Shown: in pieces, positions 15,628 through 23,567 of the stretch
Layout of the letters: each line of letters opens with the position of its first letter
Numbering within the stretch: position 1 is the first letter of the stretch
Assembly (NCBI RefSeq): GCF_001542625.1
Contig: NZ_CP016279.1
Location: 7,998,001 to 8,062,000 of the forward strand
Direction: 5' to 3'
Source of the DNA: Streptomyces griseochromogenes
GTDB lineage: Bacteria > Actinomycetota > Actinomycetes > Streptomycetales > Streptomycetaceae
Length of the DNA: 64,000 nucleotides
Notes under the pieces: generated by a model
What the model was told of the DNA's origin: nothing
Database searches by the model: none
The model's input: the letters and a program-made list of their open reading frames with translations, nothing else
Position numbers and translations under genes: made by a program

Positions 15628-16557
15628 TCACCCCCTGGTCAGCGACAGCAGCTCCCGGGCCGGCCCCGTCGGCCGGTGCCCCGTCGGCCACACCGCTCGC
15701 AGGTCCCGGTGCAGGGACACTCCCTCCACCGGGATGCTGACCAGACGCCGCATCGCCAGCTCCTCCCGCACGGCCAGTTCGCTCAGGACCGAGGGGCCCG
15801 CGCCGCTGACGGCCGACGCCTTCACCGCCGTCGTCGAGGAGAGTTCGATGAGGGGACGGGCGAGACCGCCCAGGGCCGTGTCCAGGACCTGGCGGGTGCC
15901 CGAGCCCCGCTCGCGCAGGATCAACGGCGTGGCCGCCAGCTCCCCGGCCGTCACGGGGCGCCGGCGGCGGGCCCAGGGATGACCGGGGGCCGTGACGACG
16001 ATCAGGCGGTCATGGGCGATCACGGCGGAGTCCAGGCCCGCCGGGACGGTGAGCCCCTCCACGAAGCCCAGGTCCGCCTCGTCGGCCAGCAGCAGCTCCG
16101 CGACCTTCGCCGAGTTGCCCGCGAGCAGCGACACCGCCGTGTCGGGGCGATCGGCGTGCAGGGCGAGGAGCCAGCCCGGGAGCAGGTATTCGGCGATGGT
16201 CATGCTCGCCGCGACCCGAAGCCGTGAGTCCCGCCGGTCGCGCAGGGCCCGCGCGCCCGCGTCGAAGGCCGCGGCCGCCTCCACCACCCGCCGGGCCCAG
16301 TCGGTCACCAGGGCGCCCGCGTCCGTGAGCCGCGAGCCGCGCGGCGAGCGGTCGACCAGGGCCACACCCAGCTGCCGCTCCATGGAACGGATGCGGCTGC
16401 TGGCGGCGGGCTGGGTGATGCCGATCTCCCGCGCGGCCGCCCCGAGGCTGCCCAACCGGGCCACGGCCAGCAGCAGTTCCAGCGCGCCGAGGTCCGGCAC
16501 CCGGTGCGCCAGCGAGCCGCCGGGCCGGCCGTCGTCCGTCACAAACTCCTCACTCAT
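15628..16557 (-). CDS. LysR-family transcriptional regulator
   Basis: A 309-residue LysR regulator. The helix-turn-helix lies near residues 25-85 (LELLLAVARLGSLGAAAREIGITQPAASSRIRSMERQLG), followed by the periplasmic-binding-type co-inducer domain (RLRVAASMTIAEYLLPGWL, LGFVEGL, ILRERGSGTRQVLD), a profile close to CbbR/CysL-like members that read small anions or metabolites. It is divergent from the TDT transporter with a 70-bp spacer, and a perfect palindrome covers its start codon. The likely model is LysR control of the transporter in response to its cargo. Confidence 0.9.
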   Translation of the reverse strand: MSEEFVTDDGRPGGSLAHRVPDLGALELLLAVARLGSLGAAAREIGITQPAASSRIRSMERQLGVALVDRSPRGSRLTDAGALVTDWARRVVEAAAAFDAGARALRDRRDSRLRVAASMTIAEYLLPGWLLALHADRPDTAVSLLAGNSAKVAELLLADEADLGFVEGLTVPAGLDSAVIAHDRLIVVTAPGHPWARRRRPVTAGELAATPLILRERGSGTRQVLDTALGGLARPLIELSSTTAVKASAVSGAGPSVLSELAVREELAMRRLVSIPVEGVSLHRDLRAVWPTGHRPTGPARELLSLTRG

Positions 16558-16571
16558 AAGACCAGCTTATG
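16555..16571. promoter_or_regulatory. Palindromic operator candidate for the LysR regulator
   Basis: CATAAG (16555-16560) - ACCAG - CTTATG (16566-16571), perfect 6-bp arms with 5-bp spacer. It contains the T-N11-A geometry of LysR boxes and overlaps the LysR start codon (complement of 16555-16557), so binding could block its own expression and activate the transporter 57 bp away. Confidence 0.55.
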
Positions 16572-16627
16572 CCCTGATAGACACGAACTCCCTGGTCAGC
16601 GGCGATCGGCGGCGCGAGGCTGGAGTC

Positions 16628-17782
16628 ATGGTCACCGCAGTACATTCCCTTCCCGCCCCTCGCACCGTCAGCGTGAGGCACCTCGGCCCCAACTGGTACG
16701 CCTCCGTCATGGGGACCTCCGTCGTCGCCACGGCCGGCGCCGCGCTCCCCGTACACCTCGGCGGGCTGCGCGCCGTCTGCACGGCCGTCTGGGCCCTGTC
16801 CTCCGTTCTGCTGGCGACCTTGCTGACCGCCCGCGCCCGGCACTGGGCCCACCACCGCGACCAGGCCCGCGCCCACCTTCTGGACCCGGCCGTGGTCCCC
16901 TTCTACGGCTGTCTGTCGATGGCCCTGCTGGCGGTCGGCGGCGGTGCCGTGACCGTGGGCCGGGACTGGATCGGCACCGGTGCGGCCGTCGCACTCGACA
17001 CCGTGCTGTTCACCGCGGGTACGGCGGTCGGGCTCGCCGCCGCCGTCGCCGTGCCGTACCTGATGGCGGTGCGGCACCGCGTCGAGCCCTCCGAGGCCAC
17101 CCCCGTCTGGCTGCTGCCGCTCGTCGCGCCGATGGTGTCGGCCGCGCTCGGCCCGCTGCTCGTGCCGCACCTGCCGCCGGGGCAGCCCCGGGAGACCCTG
17201 CTGCTGGCGTGCCTGTCGCTGTTCGGGCTGAGTCTGCTGGCCACGCTGCTGATGCTGCCGCTGGTCTTCGCCCGGCTGGTCAGCGGCCCGCTGCCGCTCG
17301 CGCTCACCCCGATCCTGTTCCTGGTCCTGGGCCCGCTCGGGCAGTCCACCACCGCGCTCAGCCTGATCGCGGACGACGCCGCCGGGGTCGTACCGGCGCC
17401 TTACGCCCGTGGTCTCGGTGTGTTCGCCGTGCTGTACGGGGTGCCGGTCATGGGGTTCGCGCTGCTGTGGCTGGTGCTCGCGACCGCACACGTGGTGCGG
17501 GCCCGGCGGCAGGGCATGGGGTTCGCGCTGACCTGGTGGGCGTTCACCTTCCCGGTGGGCACCTGTGTCACCGGTACGGCCGCCCTCGCCCGGCACACGG
17601 GGCTCGCGGTGTACGACGCCCTGGCCGTCGGCCTGTACGCCCTTCTCGTCACCGCCTGGGCGGCGGCCGCCGCCGGGACCGTGCGCGGTCTGTTCAGGGG
17701 CGAGCTGCTCGCAGGGCCTCGCCCAGCACCCGGGGCGCCTCGGCCAGCGACGGTCCGTACCAGGTCAGGTGCCGGCCGCTGA
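16628..17782 (+). CDS. TDT (tellurite-resistance/dicarboxylate transporter) family membrane protein
   Basis: A 384-residue integral membrane protein with about ten hydrophobic helices. The opening GPNWYASVMGTSVVATAG is the signature of the TDT/SLAC1/Mae1 family, which moves dicarboxylates such as malate, sulfite or other anions. Conserved late-helix residues include FALTWWAFTFPVG. Start is the ATG at 16628; the much longer upstream frame reads through the LysR gene. Under divergent LysR control. Its last 89 bp overlap the converging BtuF-like gene, so the C-terminal ~29 residues (GPRPAPGAPRP...) are shared antisense with that gene and may be an unconserved tail. Confidence 0.82.
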   Translation: MVTAVHSLPAPRTVSVRHLGPNWYASVMGTSVVATAGAALPVHLGGLRAVCTAVWALSSVLLATLLTARARHWAHHRDQARAHLLDPAVVPFYGCLSMALLAVGGGAVTVGRDWIGTGAAVALDTVLFTAGTAVGLAAAVAVPYLMAVRHRVEPSEATPVWLLPLVAPMVSAALGPLLVPHLPPGQPRETLLLACLSLFGLSLLATLLMLPLVFARLVSGPLPLALTPILFLVLGPLGQSTTALSLIADDAAGVVPAPYARGLGVFAVLYGVPVMGFALLWLVLATAHVVRARRQGMGFALTWWAFTFPVGTCVTGTAALARHTGLAVYDALAVGLYALLVTAWAAAAAGTVRGLFRGELLAGPRPAPGAPRPATVRTRSGAGR

Positions 17783-18413
17783 CCAGGGCGCAGCGCAGCC
17801 CGGGGAAGGCCTCCGGGCCGTCTTCGGCGGTGAACCGGTAGGGCTCGTCGGGCAGGACCACGAGGTCCGGGTCCGCCGCCCGCAGCTCGTCCGGCGGGAC
17901 GCGTGGATAGCGCTCGGGGTGGGCGGCGTACAGGTGGTGCACACCGAGGCGGGCCAGGACGTCGCCCGCGAAGGTGTTCCGGCCCAGGACCATCCAGGGG
18001 CGGCGCCAGATCGGCACGACCGCCGTCGTACGGGTCCCGGGTTCCGGCGGCGCGGCCCAGGCCGCCTCCGCCTCGTCCAGCCAGCGGGGCCGTACCGGCG
18101 CGCCGCACGCGCCCAGCACCCGCTCCAGCTCCCGGAAGGCCTGGGTCACCGTCCGCACCTCGGTGACCAGCACCTCCAGACCCGCCGAGCGCAGGGCGTC
18201 CAGATCCGGGGCCCGGTTCTCCTCCTCGTTGGCGATCACCAGGTCGGGGGCGAGGGCGAGGATCCGGTCCGTGTCCGGGTTCTTCGTGCCGCGGATCCGG
18301 GCTACGTCGAGCGCCGCCGGATGAGTGCACCAGTCGGTGGCACCGACGAGAGCTCCGGGCACCGTCAGGGCTACGGCCTCGGTGAGGGACGGGACCAGGG
18401 AGACGACCCGCAC
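17694..18413 (-). CDS. Helical-backbone metal-receptor (BtuF/TroA-like) protein without signal peptide
   Basis: A 239-residue protein of the BtuF-type substrate-binding fold: MRVVSLVPSLTEAV at the very start, GTKNPDTDRILALAPDLVIANEEENR and FAGDVLARLGV. There is no signal peptide or lipobox, so it is cytoplasmic as written. No permease or ATPase is next to it. The family usually binds cobalamin or ferric complexes; cytosolic versions exist in actinobacteria without known function. GTG start at 18413. Its 3' end overlaps the TDT gene tail to tail by 89 bp. Confidence 0.8.
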   Translation of the reverse strand: MRVVSLVPSLTEAVALTVPGALVGATDWCTHPAALDVARIRGTKNPDTDRILALAPDLVIANEEENRAPDLDALRSAGLEVLVTEVRTVTQAFRELERVLGACGAPVRPRWLDEAEAAWAAPPEPGTRTTAVVPIWRRPWMVLGRNTFAGDVLARLGVHHLYAAHPERYPRVPPDELRAADPDLVVLPDEPYRFTAEDGPEAFPGLRCALVSGRHLTWYGPSLAEAPRVLGEALRAARP

Positions 18414-18434
18414 TGAGCAACTCCGGCGATGTCA

Positions 18435-18518
18435 GCGCGCCCGAGGGGCGCGGGGCTGTGTTTCATGTGAGGCTCCGCCGCGTGGGCGCGACCAGCCACA
18501 ACGCACCCGCGGACAAGC
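18435..18518. repeat. Dispersed Streptomyces intergenic repeat, copy 3
   Basis: Contains CGCGCCCGAGGGGCGCGGGG, CTGTGTTTCATGTGAGGCTC, CCGCCGCGTGGGCGCGACCA and GCCACAACGCACCCGCGG in order. This is the recognisable full-length form of the element that recurs between Streptomyces genes. It fills most of the 136-bp gap between two minus-strand genes and could act as a transcript end. Confidence 0.7.
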
Positions 18519-18549
18519 GACGATCCAAGATCGCCCTGCCGCGGAACTC

Positions 18550-19122
18550 TCAGCGAGACCTGTCCTGCACGGCCTCGATGTGTTCGGCGACCGCCACCAC
18601 GATGACCCGGGTGTCCGGCACCGTAGCCCGCCAGCGGTGGCGGACCCCGCCGGTCAGGTAGAGGGTGTCGCCGCGGCCGAGGCGGTACGCGCGGCCCTCG
18701 GCCTCGATCTCGACCGCGCCGTCGGCCACGTACATCAGCTCGTCGTTGCGGTGCTGGAACTCGCGGCCGGCGTCGTGGTCGCCGGTGAACTCGGAGGCGT
18801 GCAGCTGGTGGTGACCGCGCACCAGGGAGCGCGTGCGCGGATCGAAGTCGCCCTCGGCGATGGCCTCGGCGCGTACGACGTCCACGCTGCACGCCGGGTC
18901 GGCGGCCGCGAGGAGTTCCACGGCCGTGGTGCGCAGGGCGTCGGCCAGCTTTTCCAGGGAGGTGCGGCTCGGGCGGGCCCGGTCGTTCTCGACCTGGCTG
19001 AGGAAGGGCACCGAGAGGCCGCTGCGCTCGGCGACGACGGCGAGGGTGAGTTCCAGCGCACGGCGACGCCGCCGGACGGCCGCGCCCACCCGCACGGGCT
19101 GCTGCTCTTTGTGGTCGCCCAT
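18550..19122 (-). CDS. XRE-type regulator with cupin sensor domain
   Basis: About 190 residues. The helix-turn-helix is at residues ~10-65 (VRRRRRALELTLAVVAERSGLSVPFLSQVENDRARPSRTSLEKLADAL) and a single cupin barrel follows (ELMYVADGAVEIEAEGRAYRLGRGDTLYL, GVRHRWRA). Members with this layout (PuuR-like) sense small metabolites in the cupin. Start at ATG 19122 (MGDHKEQQ); an in-frame GTG seven codons earlier is less likely. A TGAAAC-17-TAGGGT promoter is upstream. It is followed by the dispersed repeat. Target genes are not evident; the co-oriented betaine transporter upstream is one candidate. Confidence 0.85.
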   Translation of the reverse strand: MGDHKEQQPVRVGAAVRRRRRALELTLAVVAERSGLSVPFLSQVENDRARPSRTSLEKLADALRTTAVELLAAADPACSVDVVRAEAIAEGDFDPRTRSLVRGHHQLHASEFTGDHDAGREFQHRNDELMYVADGAVEIEAEGRAYRLGRGDTLYLTGGVRHRWRATVPDTRVIVVAVAEHIEAVQDRSR

Positions 19123-19200
19123 CGCTCCGGCTCCCTCCTTCACTCGTCGTGCCGCCGACGAGGGTGCCCGCCGCCGGGCACACCCCGATGAGTTGTCTGC

Positions 19201-19229
19201 ACCCTACGCATGTTCGGCAAACCGTTTCA
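19201..19229 (-). promoter_or_regulatory. Promoter of the XRE-cupin regulator
   Basis: On the minus strand TGAAAC (complement of 19224-19229), 17-bp spacer, TAGGGT (complement of 19201-19206), about 80 bp in front of the start codon. The -10 TAGGGT is typical for the vegetative sigma factor HrdB. Confidence 0.45.
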
Positions 19230-19515
19230 CGCGGCTGTCACATCCCTGACACGCCCGGGGGCCCGTACCCTCACGGTTCTCGCCAGTGCGGTGGCCGGCC
19301 GTGCGGGACGGGTCTCTCCTGCTTCAAGGCTGGAGCGGGCGCCCGTGTTCCCGCCGGTGCGGGGTCCATGGCGCTGTGTAGTTGGCCGGATCCTTGCCGT
19401 AGGCGGGGGGCTCTGCGCCGGGGTCCGGACGACGCGAGGGGCGGGCAGCGCCCCACGCCCGTCGACGGACGTACGGCGACACCCGCCCCTCGGACGGCGA
19501 TCCGGGCCGGTCAGG
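19230..19515 (-). other. Gene-free spacer with terminator-like hairpin after the betaine transporter
   Basis: I see no credible gene in this stretch. It holds an 11-bp inverted repeat, CGAGGGGCGGG (19435-19445) with CCCGCCCCTCG (19482-19492), with a 36-nt loop, placed 24 bp past the stop of the OpuA permease gene. This is a possible terminator of that operon. Confidence 0.4.
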
Positions 19516-21330
19516 TCACCCGGTCGCCCGCTTCTCGGCACCCGCCCGGGCAACCGGAGCCCAGGTGTCGGCCAGTCCCGGGTGCTGCCCCAGCCAGGTG
19601 CGGACCGCGTCCTGCTCCTTGCCCTTGCCGGACTTCTGGATCTGCGCCTCCAGGCCGGTGAGCTGCTTCTCGGTCATCGAGAAGTTCCTCAGCCACTTGC
19701 CGACCTGGGGATTGTCGGCGGCGAAGCCCTTGCGGGCGAGGGTGTGCACACCGTCGCCCTTGCCCCAGGCGCCCTGGGGGTCCTTGAGCTTCTTCAGGTC
19801 GTAGTCGCTGTACGCCCAGTGCGGGGACCAGAGCGTGACGAGGACCGGCTGCTTCCTGGCATAGGCGCGCTTCAGCTCGGCGAGCATGGCGGGCGTGGAG
19901 CCGTCGACCACGTCGTAGCCGCCCTCGAGGCCGTACTCCTTGAGGACCTTGCTCTTGAGCAGGCCCATCATGCCCGCGCTGGGCTCGATGCCGACGATCT
20001 TGCCGCCGAACTCGGAGGCGTGGTCCTTCAGGTCCGCCAGGGAGTTCACGTCCTTGACATAGGAGGGGACGGTCAGCTCCAGGGAGGTGGGGCCGTACCA
20101 CTTGCCGAGGTCGTCGAGCTTGTCGCCGTACTTCTTCCAGTACTCGGCGTGCGTGGTGGGCAGCCAGGAGTCGGTCTGGAAGTCGAGCTGGCCGGTGGCG
20201 AGACCGGTGTAGAGGGGGCCGGCGGCGTACTGGTCGATCGTGACCTTGAAGCCGCGCCGCTCCAGCAGCTCCTTCCAGAGGAAGGTGGAGGCGATGCCCT
20301 CGTCCCAGGGGATGTAGCCGATCCTGATCTCCTTGCCCTTGCCGACGTTCGGCCCGGAGACCGCGGAGGTGCCGGCGGAGGAGCCGAAGATCCCCAGGCC
20401 GCCCGCGACGAGCGCGAGGACGACCACGCCGGCGACGGCGACCGCCGGGCGCGGCCGGTACGACCACGCGGTCGTCCGGGCCTTGGCGGCGGCCCTGCGG
20501 CCTTGCGGGGACAGCTGGGTGCCGAGGGCGCCCGTCATGCGGTCCAGGTAGATGGCGAGGACGACGATGCCGACGCCCGCCTCGAAGCCGGTGCCGATGT
20601 CGAGCCGGCCGATGGCCTCGTTGACCGCGCCGCCGAGGCCGCCGGTGCCGACCATGCCGGCGATGACGACCATGGACAGGCCCAGCATGATCACCTGGTT
20701 GACGCCGGCCATGATGGTCGGCAGGGCGAGCGGCAGCTGGACGCGCAGCAGGGTGTCGCGCGGGGTGGTGCCGAACGCCTCGGCGGCCTCGACCAGTTCG
20801 GCGTCGACCTGGCGGATGCCCAGCTCGGTCATGCGCACGCCGGGGGCGAGCGCGAAGATCAGGGTGGCGACGACACCGGTCGCGGTGCCCAGACCGAAGA
20901 AGAGGCTCGCCGGGATGAGCAGGACCATCGAGGGCATCGTCTGGAGCAGGTCCAGGACGGGCCGTACGACCGAGCTGACCGTCTTGGAGCGGGCGGCCCA
21001 GATGCCCAGCGGGACGGAGATCACCAGGGCGATGACGGTGGCGACGAGGACCAGGGCCAGCGTGGACATGGCCCGGTCCCACAGGTCGAGCGAGTCGACG
21101 AGCGCGAACCCGGCGAAGGCGAGGAGGCCGGCGACCAGGCCGCGCAGCCACCAGGCGACGACCGCGAGAATACCGGCCAGCAGCAACGGCTCGGGCGCGG
21201 TCAGGACCGCGTCGATTCCGTCGTACATGCCCTCCACGACCGTGCGGATCGCGTCGAACAGCCAGGACAGGTGGGCGAGCAGCCAGTCGACGCCCGAGTC
21301 GACCCAGTCGCCGAGGTGCAGCCTAGGCAC
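19516..21330 (-). CDS. Glycine betaine/proline ABC transporter, permease fused to substrate-binding domain
   Basis: A 604-residue fusion. Residues ~45-290 are the permease with five to six membrane helices and the EAA loop (EAAEAFGTTPRDTLLRVQLPLALP). Another helix (AVAVAGVVVLALVAGGLGIFG) leads into a ~270-residue OpuAC/ProX-like binding domain outside the membrane, with Trp-rich motifs for quaternary ammonium groups (GYIPWDEGIA, SWLPTTHAEYW, LWSPHWAYSDYDLKKL). This is the OpuABC architecture, an osmoprotectant importer. GTG start at 21330 overlaps the ATPase stop by 8 bp. It runs as one operon with the ATPase. Confidence 0.88.
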   Translation of the reverse strand: MPRLHLGDWVDSGVDWLLAHLSWLFDAIRTVVEGMYDGIDAVLTAPEPLLLAGILAVVAWWLRGLVAGLLAFAGFALVDSLDLWDRAMSTLALVLVATVIALVISVPLGIWAARSKTVSSVVRPVLDLLQTMPSMVLLIPASLFFGLGTATGVVATLIFALAPGVRMTELGIRQVDAELVEAAEAFGTTPRDTLLRVQLPLALPTIMAGVNQVIMLGLSMVVIAGMVGTGGLGGAVNEAIGRLDIGTGFEAGVGIVVLAIYLDRMTGALGTQLSPQGRRAAAKARTTAWSYRPRPAVAVAGVVVLALVAGGLGIFGSSAGTSAVSGPNVGKGKEIRIGYIPWDEGIASTFLWKELLERRGFKVTIDQYAAGPLYTGLATGQLDFQTDSWLPTTHAEYWKKYGDKLDDLGKWYGPTSLELTVPSYVKDVNSLADLKDHASEFGGKIVGIEPSAGMMGLLKSKVLKEYGLEGGYDVVDGSTPAMLAELKRAYARKQPVLVTLWSPHWAYSDYDLKKLKDPQGAWGKGDGVHTLARKGFAADNPQVGKWLRNFSMTEKQLTGLEAQIQKSGKGKEQDAVRTWLGQHPGLADTWAPVARAGAEKRATG

Positions 21331-22396
21331 GGGTGATCACCTTCCCGTCGTCGCCGCACGCGCTGGGTTCGCCCTGCTCGTCGCCGAGGAAGCCGACGAG
21401 GCGCCGCTGGGGTACGACACCGACGAGCGCGCGGTCGGCGTCGAGGACGGCGACCGGGTGGGTCAGGCGGGCGCTGATCGCGCACAGTTCGGCGAACGGT
21501 GTGCCGGGGGCGGCCGTCTCGCAGCCGCAGTCGGCCTCGTCGCCGCGGACCTCGGTGTCCATCACGGCGGCGGCGGTCAGCACACGGGAGCGGTCGACGT
21601 CCTGGATGAAGGAGGCGACGTAGTCGTTCGCGGGGCGCAGCAGGATGTCCTCCGCGGTGCCGGTCTGCACGATGCGGCCGTCGCGCATGACGGCGATGCG
21701 GTCGCCCAGGCGCATGGCCTCGTTGAGGTCGTGGGTGATGAAGACGATGGTCTTCTTCAGGGTCTTCTGCAGTTCCAGGAGCTGGTCCTGCATGTCGCGG
21801 CGGATCAGCGGGTCCAGGGCGCTGAAGGACTCGTCCATCAGGAGCAGGTCGGCGTCGGTGGCGAGGGCGCGGGCGAGGCCCACGCGCTGCTGCATGCCGC
21901 CGGACAGCTCGTCGGGCCAGGAGCCCTCCCAGCCGGCCAGGCCGCACAGGGCGAGCGCCTCGTCGGCACGGCGCGCGCGCTCGGCGCGGGGCACGCCCTG
22001 CACGGCCAGGCCGTAGGCGGCGTTGTCGCGGACGCTGCGGTGCGGGAAGAGCGCGAAGTGCTGGAAGACCATGCTGATCTTGTGCGAGCGCACCTCGCGC
22101 AGGGCACGGTCGGTCAGCGCGGTCAGGTCCTGGCCGTCGAAGCGCACGTGGCCCGCGGTCGGTTCCAGCAGGCCGTTGAGCATGCGCAGCAGGGTGGACT
22201 TGCCGGAGCCGGACAGGCCCATGACGACGAAGATCTCGCCGGCCTCGACCGCGAAGGAGGCGTCGATCACGGCGGCGGTGGTGCCGTCGGCACGCAGTTC
22301 CTCCCGGTCGGCGCCCTGTCGCAGCCGTTCCACTGCCTGGTCCGGTCGTCTGCCGAACACCTTGAACAGATGCTCGACCTCAAGCCTGGGTGACAC
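21323..22396 (-). CDS. Glycine betaine ABC transporter ATP-binding protein with CBS region (OpuAA/ProV-like)
   Basis: A 357-residue ATPase: Walker A GLSGSGKST, Q-loop MVFQHFALFPHR, signature LSGGMQQR, Walker B LLLMDESFSALDP and switch His in FITHDL. After about residue 270 it has a CBS-like segment (LTHPVAVLDADRALVGVVPQRRLVGFL), the ionic-strength sensor in OpuA. The ending is non-conserved. GTG start at 22396 with GAGAGGTAC upstream. First gene of the operon; divergent from the exonuclease gene over 139 bp that may hold both promoters. Confidence 0.92.
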   Translation of the reverse strand: MSPRLEVEHLFKVFGRRPDQAVERLRQGADREELRADGTTAAVIDASFAVEAGEIFVVMGLSGSGKSTLLRMLNGLLEPTAGHVRFDGQDLTALTDRALREVRSHKISMVFQHFALFPHRSVRDNAAYGLAVQGVPRAERARRADEALALCGLAGWEGSWPDELSGGMQQRVGLARALATDADLLLMDESFSALDPLIRRDMQDQLLELQKTLKKTIVFITHDLNEAMRLGDRIAVMRDGRIVQTGTAEDILLRPANDYVASFIQDVDRSRVLTAAAVMDTEVRGDEADCGCETAAPGTPFAELCAISARLTHPVAVLDADRALVGVVPQRRLVGFLGDEQGEPSACGDDGKVITRA

Positions 22397-22535
22397 ACGT
22401 ACCTCTCGTCTGGCGGGACAGGACAGAGGCCGCGCCTTTCCAGAAGCGTCTTGGTCAAACTTTTAAGTGGCTCAGCTCACAGGGGCCCGACCCTTGCGAC
22501 GGGTGACCGTCAGTGCCGTACGGCATGATGCGAGC

Positions 22536-23456
22536 GTGACCGGACGACTCATGCTTCTCGACACCGCCTCGCTGTACTTCCGCGCCTACTTCGGCGTGCC
22601 GGACTCCGTGAAGGCGCCGGACGGCTCGCCGGTGAACGCCGTGCGCGGGCTGCTGGACTTCATCGACCGACTGGTCAAGGATCACCGGCCGGAGCGGCTG
22701 GTGGCCTGTATGGACGCCGACTGGCGGCCGCAGTGGCGGGTGGACCTCATCCCCACCTACAAGGCGCACCGGGTGGCGGTGGAGCACGAGGGCGGGCCGG
22801 ACGAGGAGGAGGTGCCGGACACGCTCTCCCCGCAGGTGCCGGTCATCGAGGCCGTGCTGGACGCGGCCGGCATCGCCAGGGTCGGCGTCGAGGGGTACGA
22901 GGCGGACGATGTGATCGGCACGTTCACCGCCCGCGCGGACGGCCCGGTGGACATCGTCACCGGCGACCGCGACCTCTATCAGCTGGTCGACGACGAGCGC
23001 GGGATCCGGGTGCTGTACCCGCTCAAGGGTGTCGGCACGCTGCAGATGACCGATGAGGCGGTGCTGCGCGAGAAGTACGGGGTCGACGGCCGGGGGTACG
23101 CGGATCTGGCGCTGCTGCGCGGCGATCCGAGCGACGGGCTGCCGGGCGTGGCCGGCATCGGCGAGAAGACGGCGGCCAAGCTGCTCGCCGAGTTCGGCGA
23201 TCTGGCCGGGATCATGGCGGCGGTCGACGACCCGCAGGCCAAGCTCACCCCGTCGCAGCGCAAACGGCTCGACGAGGCCCGGCCGTATGTCGCCCTCGCG
23301 CCGAAGGTGGTGCGGGTCGCGGACGACGTCCCGCTGCCGGACGTCGACATCGCCCTGCCGCACGCCCCGCGGGATCCGGCGGGACTCGAGGCGCTGGCGG
23401 CGCGCTGGGGGCTCGGCGGCTCCCTGCAACGGCTGCTGACCACGCTCGCGGAGTGA
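22536..23456 (+). CDS. 5'-3' exonuclease (FEN-like, DNA polymerase I exonuclease-domain family)
   Basis: A 306-residue stand-alone flap-endonuclease-type protein. Acidic metal ligands appear in MLLDTASLYFRAYFG, CMDADWRPQWR, GYEADDVIGTF and TGDRDLYQLVD. A helix-hairpin-helix (PGVAGIGEKTAAKLLAEFG) binds DNA, and the C-terminal part matches the 5'-3' exonuclease SAM-fold region. Expected to remove RNA primers or flaps in replication and repair. Start is the GTG at 22536 (VTGRLMLLDTAS); the longer frame to 22467 lacks a plausible ribosome-binding site and homology. No polymerase domain is attached. Confidence 0.88.
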   Translation: MTGRLMLLDTASLYFRAYFGVPDSVKAPDGSPVNAVRGLLDFIDRLVKDHRPERLVACMDADWRPQWRVDLIPTYKAHRVAVEHEGGPDEEEVPDTLSPQVPVIEAVLDAAGIARVGVEGYEADDVIGTFTARADGPVDIVTGDRDLYQLVDDERGIRVLYPLKGVGTLQMTDEAVLREKYGVDGRGYADLALLRGDPSDGLPGVAGIGEKTAAKLLAEFGDLAGIMAAVDDPQAKLTPSQRKRLDEARPYVALAPKVVRVADDVPLPDVDIALPHAPRDPAGLEALAARWGLGGSLQRLLTTLAE

Positions 23457-23532
23457 TCCCTACGGAATATTCCTGCAAAACGCGTTCATGAAGCGTTCCC
23501 GGAGCCCCTGTTGAGCGGAGAGAGATGCTAAC

Positions 23533-23546
23533 TTAGGTAAACCTAA
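23533..23546 (+). promoter_or_regulatory. Iron box (DmdR/IdeR operator) upstream of the siderophore-interacting protein
   Basis: TTAGGTAAACCTAA, a palindrome with perfect TTAGGT/ACCTAA arms, inside GCTAACTTAGGTAAACCTAACC. Against the DtxR-family consensus TTAGGTTAGGCTAACCTAA, 14 of 19 positions agree in either of two overlapping registers. It is 22 bp from the start codon, so an iron-loaded repressor would block transcription. Confidence 0.8.
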
Positions 23547-23567
23547 CCAATGCAGCAGGAGGTCGTG

